Notes: a model not told the origin generated them from the sequence alone. A DNA stretch of 64,000 nucleotides from Alteribacter aurantiacus DSM 18675 (GCF_000429705.1 NZ_KE386941.1:1910781-1974780); one strand, 5' to 3'; shown: positions 1 through 8,881, numbered from the stretch's first letter. Translations and numbers: made by a program.

Positions 1-60
1 AAACACCTCGTTTAGAAGCTGAAGCGAACGAAGAAGCGTTAAGGTCCTTCGCGTTTCGGA

Positions 61-210
61 CCATCCACTTATTTTCGTTTTGTCCGAGTTATTCACAGAT
101 TGATCCACTTATTTTAACTTTGTCCGAGTTATTGGCAGATTGATCCACTTATTTTAACTTTGTCCGAGTTATTGGCAGATTGATCCACTTATTTCAGAAT
201 TGATCCAATT
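61..210. repeat. Tandem 40-bp repeat array 1 (alternating half-units)
   Basis: Three near-identical 40-bp units plus a partial fourth. Each unit has two related half-units, one with TCCACTTATT and one with TCCGAGTTATT. The TCC cores fall at 64, 83, 104, 123, 144, 163, 184 and 204, so spacing alternates 19 and 21 bp. The array lies about 60 bp beyond the terminator of the glycerate kinase gene. No convincing gene is seen in 1-270. Related arrays lie at 4755, 24868 and 30497. Confidence 0.85.
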
Positions 211-270
211 AGGCATAAGTACCTCCTATAAACGAAAAAATGGACCGAGAAATCAGACCGCCCCCTCCAC

Positions 271-306
271 CAAAAAAACACCCGGCCCAAAAACGGAGCC
301 GAGTGC
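271..306 (-). terminator. Intrinsic terminator of glycerate kinase gene
   Basis: Read on the minus strand, an 8-bp stem (CACTCGGC with GCCGGGTG, one G-T pair) at 279-305 is followed by a run of seven T at 272-278. It lies directly after the glycerate kinase stop. Just past the T run the transcript strand is G-rich (GGTGGAGGGGGCGG). Confidence 0.85.
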
Positions 307-317
307 TTTTCATCTAC

Positions 318-1463
318 TTAAATTTTACCCATTCCATAAACCAACCCCACGTTCCTAGCCACATCAGCCAAATACGTCTTCCCGTTGGCGATCGCATCAT
401 TAACATCCATGGGCCCCGGAACCAGACTAAATACCGCATCGATCCCGTGCTCGTACACCTTTTCATACCCGTCCCCACATATGCCGCATAAAGCGATCAC
501 GCTTGTGCCCGACTCTTTTGCCGCTTTCGCCACACCAATCGGCGTTTTGCCATAAATCGTCTGACCATCGATTTTCCCTTCACCGGTAATCACCAGATCC
601 GCATCTTCAACTCGCTCCCGAAAGCGCGTTTCCTTCAGGGCAATATCTACCCCTTTTTCAAGCCTCGCGCCGACACTTCCAAGGAGCCCCGCCCCAAGAC
701 CACCCGCTGCACCGGCGCCAGGAACGTTCACGATCGTTTTCCCGCTCGCCTCTTCAAGCTTATTCCCAAAGTGAGCGAGTGCCCCGTCAAGCTCGACCAC
801 CATCTCTGGTGTGGCTCCCTTTTGCGGTCCATAAATGGCACTTGCCCCTTCTGGTCCCGTTAACGGGTTGTTCACATCACACGCCACAACCACATCAACG
901 TCTTCAAGGCGACGGTCCATACCCGACAAGTCCATTCGATCCAATTCAACCAGAGCCTGTCCACCACGCTCCACTTCCGTCGCGTCTACTTTCAGCAACG
1001 CTCCTCCAAGCGCCTGAATCATCCCGGCACCACCATCATTCGTCGCACTGCCGCCGATCCCGAGAATGATTTTGTCTACACCATGATCGAGAGCCGCTTT
1101 AATCAGTTCACCAGTCCCGTACGTTGTCGCAGTGAGAGGGTTTCGCTCCCCGATCGCAACAAGAGAGATCCCCGATGCTTCTGCCATCTCCAAAATGGCG
1201 GTTCCTCCATCACCGGAAATCCCATACTCCGCTGTCACTTCTCTTCCGCCCGGCCCTGTAACGGTTGCAGTATAGATCGTTCCCTCTAAGGCGTCCACAA
1301 GGGATTGGGTCGTCCCCTCACCTCCGTCAGCCATTGGAATGTGATCGAATTGGATGCCACCACTCCCATATCCTCTTTTAAATCCTTCTTTTATAGCCAC
1401 CGCCGCTTCTTTGGCAGTAATGCATTCTTTAAACGAATCAGGTGCAATCACGACTTTTAACAT
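318..1463 (-). CDS. glxK: Glycerate kinase
   Basis: Phosphorylates D-glycerate with ATP, feeding glycerate into lower glycolysis; cytosolic. The protein (381 aa, the usual size for the GlxK/GarK family) opens with the family signature LKVVIAPDSFKECITAKEAA and carries the conserved stretches MADGGEGT, GIGGSATNDGGAGM and DLVITGEGKIDGQ. An in-frame ATG lies six bases upstream at 1469, but it is only 3 nt from the AGGAG site; the ATG at 1463 has about 9 nt spacing and is preferred. The gene looks monocistronic, with its own terminator at 271-306 and a radC terminator upstream. Whether the product is 2- or 3-phosphoglycerate cannot be told from sequence. Confidence 0.9.
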   Translation of the reverse strand: MLKVVIAPDSFKECITAKEAAVAIKEGFKRGYGSGGIQFDHIPMADGGEGTTQSLVDALEGTIYTATVTGPGGREVTAEYGISGDGGTAILEMAEASGISLVAIGERNPLTATTYGTGELIKAALDHGVDKIILGIGGSATNDGGAGMIQALGGALLKVDATEVERGGQALVELDRMDLSGMDRRLEDVDVVVACDVNNPLTGPEGASAIYGPQKGATPEMVVELDGALAHFGNKLEEASGKTIVNVPGAGAAGGLGAGLLGSVGARLEKGVDIALKETRFRERVEDADLVITGEGKIDGQTIYGKTPIGVAKAAKESGTSVIALCGICGDGYEKVYEHGIDAVFSLVPGPMDVNDAIANGKTYLADVARNVGLVYGMGKI

Positions 1464-1556
1464 GTTCATTCTCTCCTTTACCTAGTATAGATGGTTACAA
1501 AATGTCCCTGAGAAAGAGAGCGTTATTCCGTCTGTCAATATTTCTAGACGTAATGC

Positions 1557-1586
1557 AAAAAGACCTCTTTCACTAGAAAGAGGTCT
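1557..1586 (-). terminator. Intrinsic terminator after radC
   Basis: On the minus strand AGACCTCTTTC, a short loop and GAAAGAGGTCT form an 11-bp perfect stem, followed by TTTTT. It lies 46 bp downstream of the radC stop and separates the maf-radC unit from glycerate kinase. Confidence 0.85.
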
Positions 1587-1632
1587 CACACAGGCATTGA
1601 AAAAGTTTAAGATCCAACCTTTTTCAATACCT

Positions 1633-2316
1633 TCACACATATCCTTTTTCTTTTAACGATACAAACCGCTGATCCCCGATAATCACGTGATCCAAAATCT
1701 CAATCCCTAGCACATTTCCGCACTCCACCAACCGCTTCGTCACATCAATGTCCTCTCGGCTCGGAGCGGGATCCCCACTCGGATGATTGTGCAAACACAC
1801 AATGGACGCAGCCGAGTAACGGAAAGATTCTTTGAAAACCTCCCTTGGGTGTACAATCGAGGCGTTCAAACTTCCAATAAACACAGTGTGCTTAAAAATA
1901 ACTTGGTTCTTCGTGTTGAGATAAAGACAGACGAAGTGCTCTTGTGTGAGGTGTCTCATGTCATCCATCACAAAGTTCGCCACGTCTTCAGGAGAACGAA
2001 TCGCGTACCGCTCCTCAGTGGGTAAATTGTGAATACGCCTCCCCAGTTCAATAGCCGACTTCAACTGAACCGCTTTTGCGTTTCCAATTCCGTGAATGTC
2101 CACAAATTCGTTAATGGAAGCGTCTTTCAACAGTTTTAGCCCGTCAAAGTGCCTAAGCACGCGTCCTGAAAGCTGAAGCACCGACTCTTCTTTCGTGCCT
2201 GAGCTTAAAATTAATGCGATGAGCTCCTGATTTGTTAACGCATTCGGCCCTTCTTGAAGCATCCGTTCCCTGGGCCGCTCGCTTTTCGGCACATCACGAA
2301 TCATCATTTCCGTCAC
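1633..2316 (-). CDS. radC: RadC-family JAB-domain protein
   Basis: UPF0758/RadC family: an N-terminal helix-hairpin-helix region (IHGIGNAKAVQLKSAIELGRR) and a C-terminal JAB/MPN metalloprotease-like domain with the metal motif HNHPSGDPAPSREDIDVT. The true function is unsettled; the historic DNA-repair role is not well supported in other bacteria. The open frame runs back to 2361, but homology begins around MMIRDVPKSERPRERM. The GTG at 2316 has an AAAGGG site about 6 nt upstream and gives 227 aa, close to the normal family length. It lies 21 bp or more downstream of maf, probably co-transcribed, as in Bacillus where maf and radC are adjacent. Confidence 0.9.
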   Translation of the reverse strand: MTEMMIRDVPKSERPRERMLQEGPNALTNQELIALILSSGTKEESVLQLSGRVLRHFDGLKLLKDASINEFVDIHGIGNAKAVQLKSAIELGRRIHNLPTEERYAIRSPEDVANFVMDDMRHLTQEHFVCLYLNTKNQVIFKHTVFIGSLNASIVHPREVFKESFRYSAASIVCLHNHPSGDPAPSREDIDVTKRLVECGNVLGIEILDHVIIGDQRFVSLKEKGYV

Positions 2317-2382
2317 ACACAACACCCTTTCAACCATGGCATGACGGCGTTGTCGCGTCACAGGTGCTCGTGCGATGATGGT

Positions 2383-2961
2383 TTACGCTTGCCAGTCACC
2401 CACGATGTCAAATTCCTTTAACACGCGGATCGTTTTTGCCAGAGGCAACCCTACAATGGCAAAGTAATCTCCCGAGATGCGTTCAACCAAAACGGCACCG
2501 AGACCTTGAATCCCATAGCTGCCCGCTTTATCAAACGGTTCTCCACTATTAATGTACGCTTCGATTTCGTCATCTGAGAGGTCAAAAAAACGAACGCTCG
2601 CTTTCTCGCAAACGGTACGCGTTTGATCACCTGAAAGAACAGCTACACCGGTATAAACGTCATGAGTTCGTCCGGAAAGCATACGAAGCATGCGACGCGC
2701 ATCTTCTTTGTCCTCAGGCTTTCCAAGAACCTTCCCGTCAATAGACACAACGGTGTCAGAACCGAGTACAACATGGTCCTTATTCTCTTTAAACACCGCT
2801 TCGGCTTTTTGGGTAGCCAGTGAAACGACGAGTTCTTCAGATGATAGTGATGGATCTACAGTTTCTTCTACTTGGCTGGAAATCATGTGGAAGGTGATCC
2901 CTGCTTGCTCGAGCAGTTCCTTCCGGCGAGGTGATTGTGAGGCGAGTATCAATCGAGTCAT
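2383..2961 (-). CDS. maf: Maf-like nucleoside triphosphate pyrophosphatase
   Basis: Housekeeping nucleotide pyrophosphatase that hydrolyses non-canonical or modified dTTP/UTP to monophosphates; in Bacillus it is also linked to septum control. The 192-aa protein begins LILASQSPRRKELL, the Maf signature, and has the conserved VVLGSDTVV and GSYGIQGLGAVLVERISGDYFAIVGLPL stretches, the latter carrying the catalytic region. A strong GGGGG-containing ribosome site precedes the ATG. It heads a maf-radC pair, in the same neighbourhood as spoIIB in B. subtilis; here aspA lies between spoIIB and maf. Confidence 0.95.
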   Translation of the reverse strand: MTRLILASQSPRRKELLEQAGITFHMISSQVEETVDPSLSSEELVVSLATQKAEAVFKENKDHVVLGSDTVVSIDGKVLGKPEDKEDARRMLRMLSGRTHDVYTGVAVLSGDQTRTVCEKASVRFFDLSDDEIEAYINSGEPFDKAGSYGIQGLGAVLVERISGDYFAIVGLPLAKTIRVLKEFDIVGDWQA

Positions 2962-3073
2962 TTTAGCTTCCCCCTAGTGGCGCATCGATCCGCGTCTTAA
3001 GGGTACAAACATCATACCACAAAAAACGACACCGTTACGCAGAATGAACGATGGTCAGACATCCATCTTTATG

Positions 3074-3112
3074 GGGTCAGACCCCCGGAAATTATTTCCG
3101 GGGGTCTGACCC
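3074..3112. repeat. 39-bp near-perfect palindrome (GGGTCAGACCCCCGG type)
   Basis: Two 19-nt arms, exact reverse complements, flank one base at 3093. The arms carry GGTCAGACCCCCGG. It sits between the end of aspA and the start of maf and lacks a T run on either strand, so it looks more like a dispersed palindromic (REP/MITE-like) element than a classical terminator. From general knowledge GGGGTCAGACCCC-type palindromes recur in many bacterial genomes. Confidence 0.75.
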
Positions 3113-3134
3113 TGTGTGAACTAGTCTCAATGTG

Positions 3135-4556
3135 TTATTCTCCGAAAATGAGTTCCGATGCGGCGATACCGGGCTTTGTCATTTCTTTTGGATCGAGAAT
3201 TTTATCGAGCTCTTCTTTTGTTAGAATGCCTCGCTCAATGCAGATCTCTCGAACGCTCATGTTCGTTGCGATTGCTTCTTTTGCGATTCGCGCAGCAGTC
3301 TCATAGCCTACGTGCGGATTGATGGCGGTAATGATTCCTACGCTTGTTTCAACCATCTCGCGGCATCGTTCCACATTTGCCGTGATCCCTTCAACCGCGA
3401 ATTCACGAAATACACCAATCCCGTTTTGCAGAATCGAGAACGATTGAAGAAGGTTGAACACTAATACCGGCTCCATCACGTTCAACTCCAACTGACCTGC
3501 TTCTGAGGCAAGGCTAATTGTGTGATCGTTGCCGATTACTTGGAATGAGATCTGGTTAATTACTTCGCACATGACCGGATTTACTTTACCCGGCATGATG
3601 GACGATCCGGCCTGGCGTGGTGGCAAATTGATTTCGTTAAACCCAGTACGCGGTCCGGAGCTCATAAGTCTTAGGTCATTTGCGATTTTTGACATGTTGA
3701 TCGCAAGAATTTTCATCGCACCTGACAGTTGCGTGTATGCATCCGTGTTTTGCGTCGCATCCACCAAATCATCGGCACTATGAAACGGCATGTTCATGTC
3801 TTCTGCCAAGTATTCTGTTACTTTTGTTATATATTCAGGCATGGCATTGAGGCCTGTCCCTACAGCGGTCGCACCCATATTGATTTCGTACAAGTGATCG
3901 ACCGAGCTTTGAATTCGTCTCAAGTCTCGAGATAATAATCGGCGGTAAGAGCCAAATTCTTGGCCAAGACGGATGGGCACTGCGTCTTGGAGGTGCGTGC
4001 GCCCCATTTTGATCACGTTATCAAACTCCCGCTCCTTTGTACGGAGTGTTTCGATGAGCTCGTTTAACGCCGTGATGAGTCCTTGGCTTAAGTTCAAACA
4101 AGCAATGTGAATCGCTGTTGGAAACGTATCGTTCGTGGACTGAGCCATGTTGACGTGTGTATTCGGGCTCACCTTTATGTATTCGCCTTTTTTACCGCCC
4201 AACAGCTCAATCGCACGGTTTGCGATGACTTCGTTTGCGTTCATGTTAAAGGACGTACCTGCTCCACCTTGGATGGAGTCGACAATAAAATGATCGTTCA
4301 ATTTCCCCTCAATCACTTCGTCCGCAGCTTTAATAATCGCCTCAGCAATGTCTTTATTCAAAACACCAACGTGACTGTTCGCGCGAGCAGCCGCTTTCTT
4401 CACGTATCCGAACGCTCGAATGAGCTCCTCGTGGGGTGGATATCCGGTAATTGGGAAGTTCTCCTTTGCCCGCACCGTCTGAATGCCGTAATAGGCTCCG
4501 GCCGGAATTTCTTTCTCTCCCATCAAGTCGCGCTCAATTCTAATCTCGTCTGTCAT
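3135..4556 (-). CDS. aspA: Aspartate ammonia-lyase
   Basis: Converts L-aspartate to fumarate and ammonia; cytosolic homotetramer of the aspartase/fumarase superfamily. The 473-aa length is typical. Visible motifs are the N-terminal GAYYGIQTVRAKENFPI, the HVNMAQSTNDTFPTA stretch, GRTHLQDAVPIRLGQE and the superfamily signature GSSIMPGKVNPVMCEV. These match aspartase better than class II fumarase, which usually reads KVNPTQ at the signature; fumarase remains the alternative. The gene is single, with spoIIB upstream and maf downstream, and interrupts the usual spoIIB-maf adjacency. Confidence 0.85.
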   Translation of the reverse strand: MTDEIRIERDLMGEKEIPAGAYYGIQTVRAKENFPITGYPPHEELIRAFGYVKKAAARANSHVGVLNKDIAEAIIKAADEVIEGKLNDHFIVDSIQGGAGTSFNMNANEVIANRAIELLGGKKGEYIKVSPNTHVNMAQSTNDTFPTAIHIACLNLSQGLITALNELIETLRTKEREFDNVIKMGRTHLQDAVPIRLGQEFGSYRRLLSRDLRRIQSSVDHLYEINMGATAVGTGLNAMPEYITKVTEYLAEDMNMPFHSADDLVDATQNTDAYTQLSGAMKILAINMSKIANDLRLMSSGPRTGFNEINLPPRQAGSSIMPGKVNPVMCEVINQISFQVIGNDHTISLASEAGQLELNVMEPVLVFNLLQSFSILQNGIGVFREFAVEGITANVERCREMVETSVGIITAINPHVGYETAARIAKEAIATNMSVREICIERGILTKEELDKILDPKEMTKPGIAASELIFGE

Positions 4557-4754
4557 GTGTTTTCATCTCCCTGATTCTTTCGTAAACGTCATGTTTATTG
4601 TATAGAAAAAGACCGGTTTTGGTAAGTGGTTTCTTTAGTATGAGCGTAAAAGGAGGAGAAGTTGCACGGATGAGAGGGATTTTGGCCAGCAGAGAGGCTC
4701 AGTGAGGCCGTAGTTTCAGTGTGTTCCATGTTCACAATCGGTGGATCGATCTCA

Positions 4755-4877
4755 TTTCTTTTTATCGAGCTCTATTCGTGTTTTATCGTCCACTATTGCT
4801 GTTTTATCGTGCTCTATTCGCGATTTATCGTCCACTACTCCACTTTTATCGAGCTCTAATTGGTATTTATCGGCCAT
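4755..4877. repeat. Tandem 42-bp repeat array 2 (21-bp alternating half-units)
   Basis: TTTATCG recurs at 4761, 4782, 4803, 4824, 4845 and 4866, an exact 21-bp step. The following bases alternate between AGCTCTA/TGCTCTA and TCCACTA types, giving a 42-bp double unit. The array lies about 60 bp past the spoIIB terminator, between spoIIB and aspA. A 93-codon plus-strand frame crosses it and reads as FYRALF/IYRPLL heptads, a by-product of the 21-bp period. No other gene is seen in 4557-4982. Confidence 0.85.
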
Positions 4878-4934
4878 TCGACACCGACCGACAAAATACG
4901 CAACCCTACCGCAACCCGCCCCACCCTCCTCCAC

Positions 4935-4968
4935 CAAAAAACAACCGACCTTCAAACCGGCCGGTTGC
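4935..4968 (-). terminator. Intrinsic terminator of spoIIB
   Basis: Minus-strand stem CAACCGGCC paired with GGTCGGTTG (one G-T pair), followed by TTTTTT, 15 bp after the spoIIB stop. The transcript strand continues GGTGGAGGAGGGTGGGGCGGG, the same G-rich tail as at 271-306. Confidence 0.85.
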
Positions 4969-4982
4969 TTTGCACGAAACAG

Positions 4983-6083
4983 TTATTCAAATTTCTCTAT
5001 AAGCTGCTCATAAAGCATCGTGCTTTCCAATAAACGTTGCTGGAGATCCCAGCCGGTGGCGTCATCCCCTTGAAGGGCCTCCACTGCCTCGCCCATTTTC
5101 GCTGTCCAGTTTTTGGCGGCGAAGATGATCTCGTCCGGTTCATCGAGACTCTCGATCTGGGCGTTCCATTCGTTCCACTCGCCGGCCAAGCCGTTCGCTT
5201 CTTGAGGGGAGATGGTGTCTTCCCCTGTGGTCAAGCCGACGCTCAGTTGAACGAGCTCGTCCACGAGTTGGGTGCCGGCGTACAAGTATTCGGCGGTTTC
5301 TTCAGAGACGGACGCGTCACTTGAAATCACATGGACCTTCGTGTAGGTATCTCGGCCGACGCCTTGATACACTTGGGCCAGTTCGTCTATGTTTTCCTTC
5401 GACGGCGCAATTCCCATAAACAAGTACATCGGTTCCGTGAGTGTGGTCAACACGGCAGGGTAGCCTTCTGATCGTAGGGCTTGAACGGACTCTTGTCCTT
5501 TTTCCGAAGTAGAAAAGGCACCGCCTTGTACGACGTGGACGGTGAGTCCGGGGATGCCGCCGGTGAAGGTGTCGTCGGTGATCGATCCGACGGGCTGCAT
5601 GGTGGTCGTTTCTTCAGCTGGTGGTCCTTGGGCGGCCTCTGGTGCAGCTGAGCTTGCTTGGTCCATTTCGCTTGTTGAAAAAAGCGTGAGGAGCATGAGG
5701 CCAAAGCCTGTCCCAACAATCACGGCGCTTAAGACGATGGCGAGCATTTTTCCTGGGAGTCTAAGGTCGGGCCAGGAGAACGTTCGCCTGTTGGGCCTGT
5801 TTTTCTTCCGCTTGTTTGGCGGGAGCTTCGGGCCTCGGTCTCGTTTGCCGTCATCCCAAAACGGGAGGCTTAAGGCATGTTTTTCTTTACGTCGCTGTTC
5901 AAAGTCGACGATATTGGTTTCTGGTACGTGCTTTTGTGGGGGCTCTTGTTCGGCGAGCACCCAGTGAAAAGCATCGTCTTCTTGCGGTTGTTCCACTTCT
6001 GTTGGTGCGGCGTCTTCTTCTTCACGAAAGATGATTGTCTTTTCGCCATTCATCCGAACCGTAATGACATTTTTTTTATCCAA
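4983..6083 (-). CDS. spoIIB: SpoIIB-like SPOR-domain septal protein
   Basis: SpoIIB in B. subtilis helps degrade septal peptidoglycan and localises engulfment proteins at the sporulation septum. This protein (about 366 aa) has a long acidic/basic cytosolic N-terminus, one membrane helix around residues 112-135 (MLAIVLSAVIVGTGFGLMLL), a linker rich in Ala, Glu and Thr, and a SPOR-like domain around 180-260 beginning LTVHVVQGGAFST. The identity rests on this layout and on synteny: spoIIB lies beside the prepilin peptidase and maf in Bacillus. The longest frame starts with TTG at 6092, overlapping the AAAGGGG site; TTG at 6083 has about 10 nt spacing and is preferred. It follows pilO after 106 bp. 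Confidence 0.75.
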   Translation of the reverse strand: MDKKNVITVRMNGEKTIIFREEEDAAPTEVEQPQEDDAFHWVLAEQEPPQKHVPETNIVDFEQRRKEKHALSLPFWDDGKRDRGPKLPPNKRKKNRPNRRTFSWPDLRLPGKMLAIVLSAVIVGTGFGLMLLTLFSTSEMDQASSAAPEAAQGPPAEETTTMQPVGSITDDTFTGGIPGLTVHVVQGGAFSTSEKGQESVQALRSEGYPAVLTTLTEPMYLFMGIAPSKENIDELAQVYQGVGRDTYTKVHVISSDASVSEETAEYLYAGTQLVDELVQLSVGLTTGEDTISPQEANGLAGEWNEWNAQIESLDEPDEIIFAAKNWTAKMGEAVEALQGDDATGWDLQQRLLESTMLYEQLIEKFE

Positions 6084-6189
6084 CGCGCCCAAACCCCTTT
6101 CCGGTGATCGTTATACTTTACTCTATTAACTAGCACCGATTGGTAGAACTAAAACTTCGTCTGCGCGGCGATATTCAATTGGATGACTG

Positions 6190-6999
6190 TTAGTCTAAAA
6201 ATGGCTGGTCTCTGTCTTCGAATGGTGGATAATCTCCTTTTGGTGCTTCATGCTCCAAGTCCGTAAGCTCTGGATAGTAATAGGTGGACACGATTACGTG
6301 GAAGTCGAGGTGGTCTTCACCATCCACGATCATTCGTCCGTCCGTCGTGTCTTCTTTTGAAAAATAAACCGATTCCACATTTGTAATGCGCGTGAGGTGA
6401 TCGAGCTCGTGCAAGAAACGAACGAGATGGTCGTATGTATCCACGCGAACATCCATGTGGGCCGTTTGCTTATACATGCCTTCAATCGGCTCACCTTTCC
6501 ACTCACCAGGAACGAGGACTCGCTCTTCTTCAATTTCTTCGATCGGGTCTTGCTCTTCGCCTGATTCTACGTCCAATTCTTCGTCTTCTTCCACAACTAC
6601 CACCGTTTCCGTATGTTCAATCGTGGCTGGGGTACTGCTTGTCTCTAGCATGTCGTGAACCGGTTCGTCTTTGTCCATCGTCAAATTCATCATTCGAACA
6701 CCGGCTACTTCTTCGGCCATGTTGATGTCCATCAAGAATTGATCCGTCAACGATACGACGGGCAGGCGGCGCTGCAGGTCCGTGGACGTGGTCGTACGGG
6801 CCGCTTGTTCTTTTTCCAACTCGGCCCTTTCCGCCTCAAGCTGTGTGACGAGCTGATCTTCTTGGTGAAGGTTCGTTACCGCTCTGTCACGGGCTTCAAG
6901 CTTAGGGTTCAAATAAGAGGAGAACGCCAAAAAGCTAAATCCGACGATCAACAAAACAGCTACAGCCGTGTATGCGAGTAGGCGATTCGTCTCTCTCAT
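6190..6999 (-). CDS. pilO: PilO-like type IV pilus alignment protein
   Basis: Inner-membrane component of the type IV pilus assembly platform, expected to dimerise with PilN. The 269-aa protein has one N-terminal membrane helix (LLAYTAVAVLLIVGFSFLAF, about residues 8-27), a coiled coil (about 35-75), and a C-terminal region with a ferredoxin-like PilO pattern ending in PELTDLEHEAP. An acidic insert around residues 130-165 (EEDEELDVESGEEQD) is unusual for PilO. Its ATG overlaps the pilN stop by 4 bp, so the two are translationally coupled. Assignment is by layout and position after pilM and pilN; sequence divergence is high. Confidence 0.75.
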   Translation of the reverse strand: MRETNRLLAYTAVAVLLIVGFSFLAFSSYLNPKLEARDRAVTNLHQEDQLVTQLEAERAELEKEQAARTTTSTDLQRRLPVVSLTDQFLMDINMAEEVAGVRMMNLTMDKDEPVHDMLETSSTPATIEHTETVVVVEEDEELDVESGEEQDPIEEIEEERVLVPGEWKGEPIEGMYKQTAHMDVRVDTYDHLVRFLHELDHLTRITNVESVYFSKEDTTDGRMIVDGEDHLDFHVIVSTYYYPELTDLEHEAPKGDYPPFEDRDQPFLD

Positions 7000-7817
7000 T
7001 GGTCATCGCCTCCGTTCTCTTCGGTGTTCATTTCCAGATCAAGGTCGACTTCTCCGTTATCATCCATTTCGAGGTCGATCACTCCATTCCCTTCTTCTGT
7101 TTCAATGTTTACATCCACATCAATATCAATGTTCACATTTTCGTCATCCTCATCCTCTACAGGTGGCCCAGGTTCCGTTCCCGTCGGCGGCTCCGTTTCT
7201 TCCTCGTCACCATGAGCGCGAACCGCTTGCGGATCAAGAGTAACCGTTATGCCCGCTGTATAGTGAGGCAAGTACACTTGTGTTGTGTTTGTTTGGGTAA
7301 AAAAACCGGTGGTCGCGTCTTCCTCTTCTTCATTCTCGAACACATCTTCTCCGTCTACAAAATGAAGCGTTACTTCTGAAATGAGAGCCGATTCCTCAAG
7401 AGACTGGTGGTAATAGGCTAAATCTCGCATTTCATAAAAAGCCGCTTCTAAATAAACATCAAAAGGGAACGCGTAATCAAACTCCACAAGGTACCCTTCC
7501 GGAGGCATTCGTGACACAATGTCATGAACGACGGCAGATGACGGCACTGCTTTATCCTCAAGGGTTTCAATATACAGGCTCAATCGTTCTTGGTCCGCGT
7601 TGGATAACGTATGTATTTCTGCTTGTACTTCTGCAGAAGCGATTCTCGTTTCTTGAAGATGAGCTTCAGTCACAGCGAGTTCGGATTCCACTTGGGAACC
7701 AATTACAGCGAAGATCGCCGATGCCACAAAGCAGGCCAGAAGGAGACCTCCAATCACGTAGAGCAAGGACCGGTCTTTTCGTTCTTTTTTGGGAAGCAAA
7801 TTGATTTCTACTGGCAT
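6996..7817 (-). CDS. pilN: PilN-like type IV pilus assembly protein
   Basis: Bitopic membrane protein that binds cytosolic PilM through its short N-terminus and pairs with PilO. It starts PVEINLLPKKERKDRS, the canonical PilN motif (INLLP) that docks into PilM, followed by a membrane helix at about residues 19-40, a coiled coil to about 80 and a ferredoxin-like domain. The C-terminal 60 residues are a striking acidic tail of alternating Asp, Val, Ile and Asn (VNIDIDVDVNIET) that is not part of the family fold and probably disordered. 8 bp after pilM; overlaps pilO. Confidence 0.85.
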   Translation of the reverse strand: MPVEINLLPKKERKDRSLLYVIGGLLLACFVASAIFAVIGSQVESELAVTEAHLQETRIASAEVQAEIHTLSNADQERLSLYIETLEDKAVPSSAVVHDIVSRMPPEGYLVEFDYAFPFDVYLEAAFYEMRDLAYYHQSLEESALISEVTLHFVDGEDVFENEEEEDATTGFFTQTNTTQVYLPHYTAGITVTLDPQAVRAHGDEEETEPPTGTEPGPPVEDEDDENVNIDIDVDVNIETEEGNGVIDLEMDDNGEVDLDLEMNTEENGGDDQ

Positions 7818-7825
7818 TGTGACGA

Positions 7826-8812
7826 CTACACCTCTTCTTTCAACAACAGCCCTACCGTTTCATGATAACGTTCAGGAATATGTGTGTCGGTATTTGAAAT
7901 TCTAAGGGCGGCACGATCGTAGCGCTGGACAGGGACGTCCAACTGACGCTTCAAATCTTCTTCAAAGTGGGATAAATAAGGATGATCTCCGCCAATGCTA
8001 ACTTTTGTAAGGCCCACTTCACCTTTATGATAGGACGATTCGTAATAGTTTCTGAGTTTTCGGATATCAGAAAACACGTCTTGCCAAGAGGAAAGGATCT
8101 CTTCTTCTTTTCCTGTCCATTCGTATAATAGTTCTCCTTCAATCGTGTCCACGCGCCACTGCGCGCTGTCCACTTCCCACTCCATGTGACGAGTGATCGT
8201 TGGCATGTCTTTGTTAAACACGCTCACACTCACGTGGCTCGGATAGCAATGAACAGTCAAAAGATGTTCGTTTGGTTCGTTGTATCTTGCGTCTTCGTAA
8301 AAGCGGTAAAAAGCAAGAGGACTCACGTCTGCGGCTACTGGCTTTACTTTGCATGCTTCAAGAAGCTTCGTATACTCGGCGACCGTTTCTTCTGGCGCTG
8401 CGACTAACAGAAGGTGGCGCTTTCGTTCGTCACTGTCTTTTTCCGCCCAGTCAAAGGCCGGTTCTTCAAAGGGTAGATGAAGCTTCTCTCCAAGTTCCAT
8501 GTACAGGTGTCCGGTAGTTTCTTTTTCTGGCACGGAGGCGTCGATTGTGTGTTCACGAATGACGAACAGGGCGTCAGGGACAGTGAACACGACCTTTTGC
8601 TTTTTTAACCCCCACTCGTCTACGCATTCTTGGAAAATGGTGAGGAGTGTGTCCCACTCTTTGATTCGGCCGCCTTCTACGATGCCTTTTGGTAGATAGC
8701 GCTCTCCGAAGTCGGTGACGGTTTCGAGGGATTCGTTTTTGCCGCGAACGTAGCGGATCGCGTGGTCTTTGAAAGTAATCGCCGTCCACGTTTGTTTTTT
8801 AATTTTTGACAT
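7826..8812 (-). CDS. pilM: PilM-like actin-fold pilus assembly ATPase
   Basis: Cytoplasmic actin/FtsA-fold protein of the type IV pilus platform that binds the PilN N-terminus. 328 aa, slightly short for PilM. Visible are the N-terminal ITFKDHAIRYVRG strand-turn region, the VVFTVPDALFVIREHTIDAS stretch typical of PilM, LLLVAAPEETVAEY and SIGGDHPYLSHFEEDLKRQL (second nucleotide-site strand). First gene of a pilM-N-O-(spoIIB) unit. Upstream lies 715 bp of repeats that separate it from pilD, so it probably needs its own promoter; none is clear to me. Confidence 0.85.
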   Translation of the reverse strand: MSKIKKQTWTAITFKDHAIRYVRGKNESLETVTDFGERYLPKGIVEGGRIKEWDTLLTIFQECVDEWGLKKQKVVFTVPDALFVIREHTIDASVPEKETTGHLYMELGEKLHLPFEEPAFDWAEKDSDERKRHLLLVAAPEETVAEYTKLLEACKVKPVAADVSPLAFYRFYEDARYNEPNEHLLTVHCYPSHVSVSVFNKDMPTITRHMEWEVDSAQWRVDTIEGELLYEWTGKEEEILSSWQDVFSDIRKLRNYYESSYHKGEVGLTKVSIGGDHPYLSHFEEDLKRQLDVPVQRYDRAALRISNTDTHIPERYHETVGLLLKEEV

Positions 8813-8881
8813 CTCTGACCCTCACTTTGGTTTGGTGATTAGATTAAAATTTAAGATTGTATAGGGATTATTTTTTAATAG

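Noticed and set aside
61..210. Possible CRISPR array
   Set aside because: Repeat units abut with no unique spacers, the period is 40 bp with internal half-units, and no cas genes are near.
4721..5002. Plus-strand 93-codon frame reading FYRALF/IYRPLL heptads
   Set aside because: It is produced by the 21-bp repeat array, which is a multiple of three, and it runs on through the spoIIB terminator. No ribosome site is seen.
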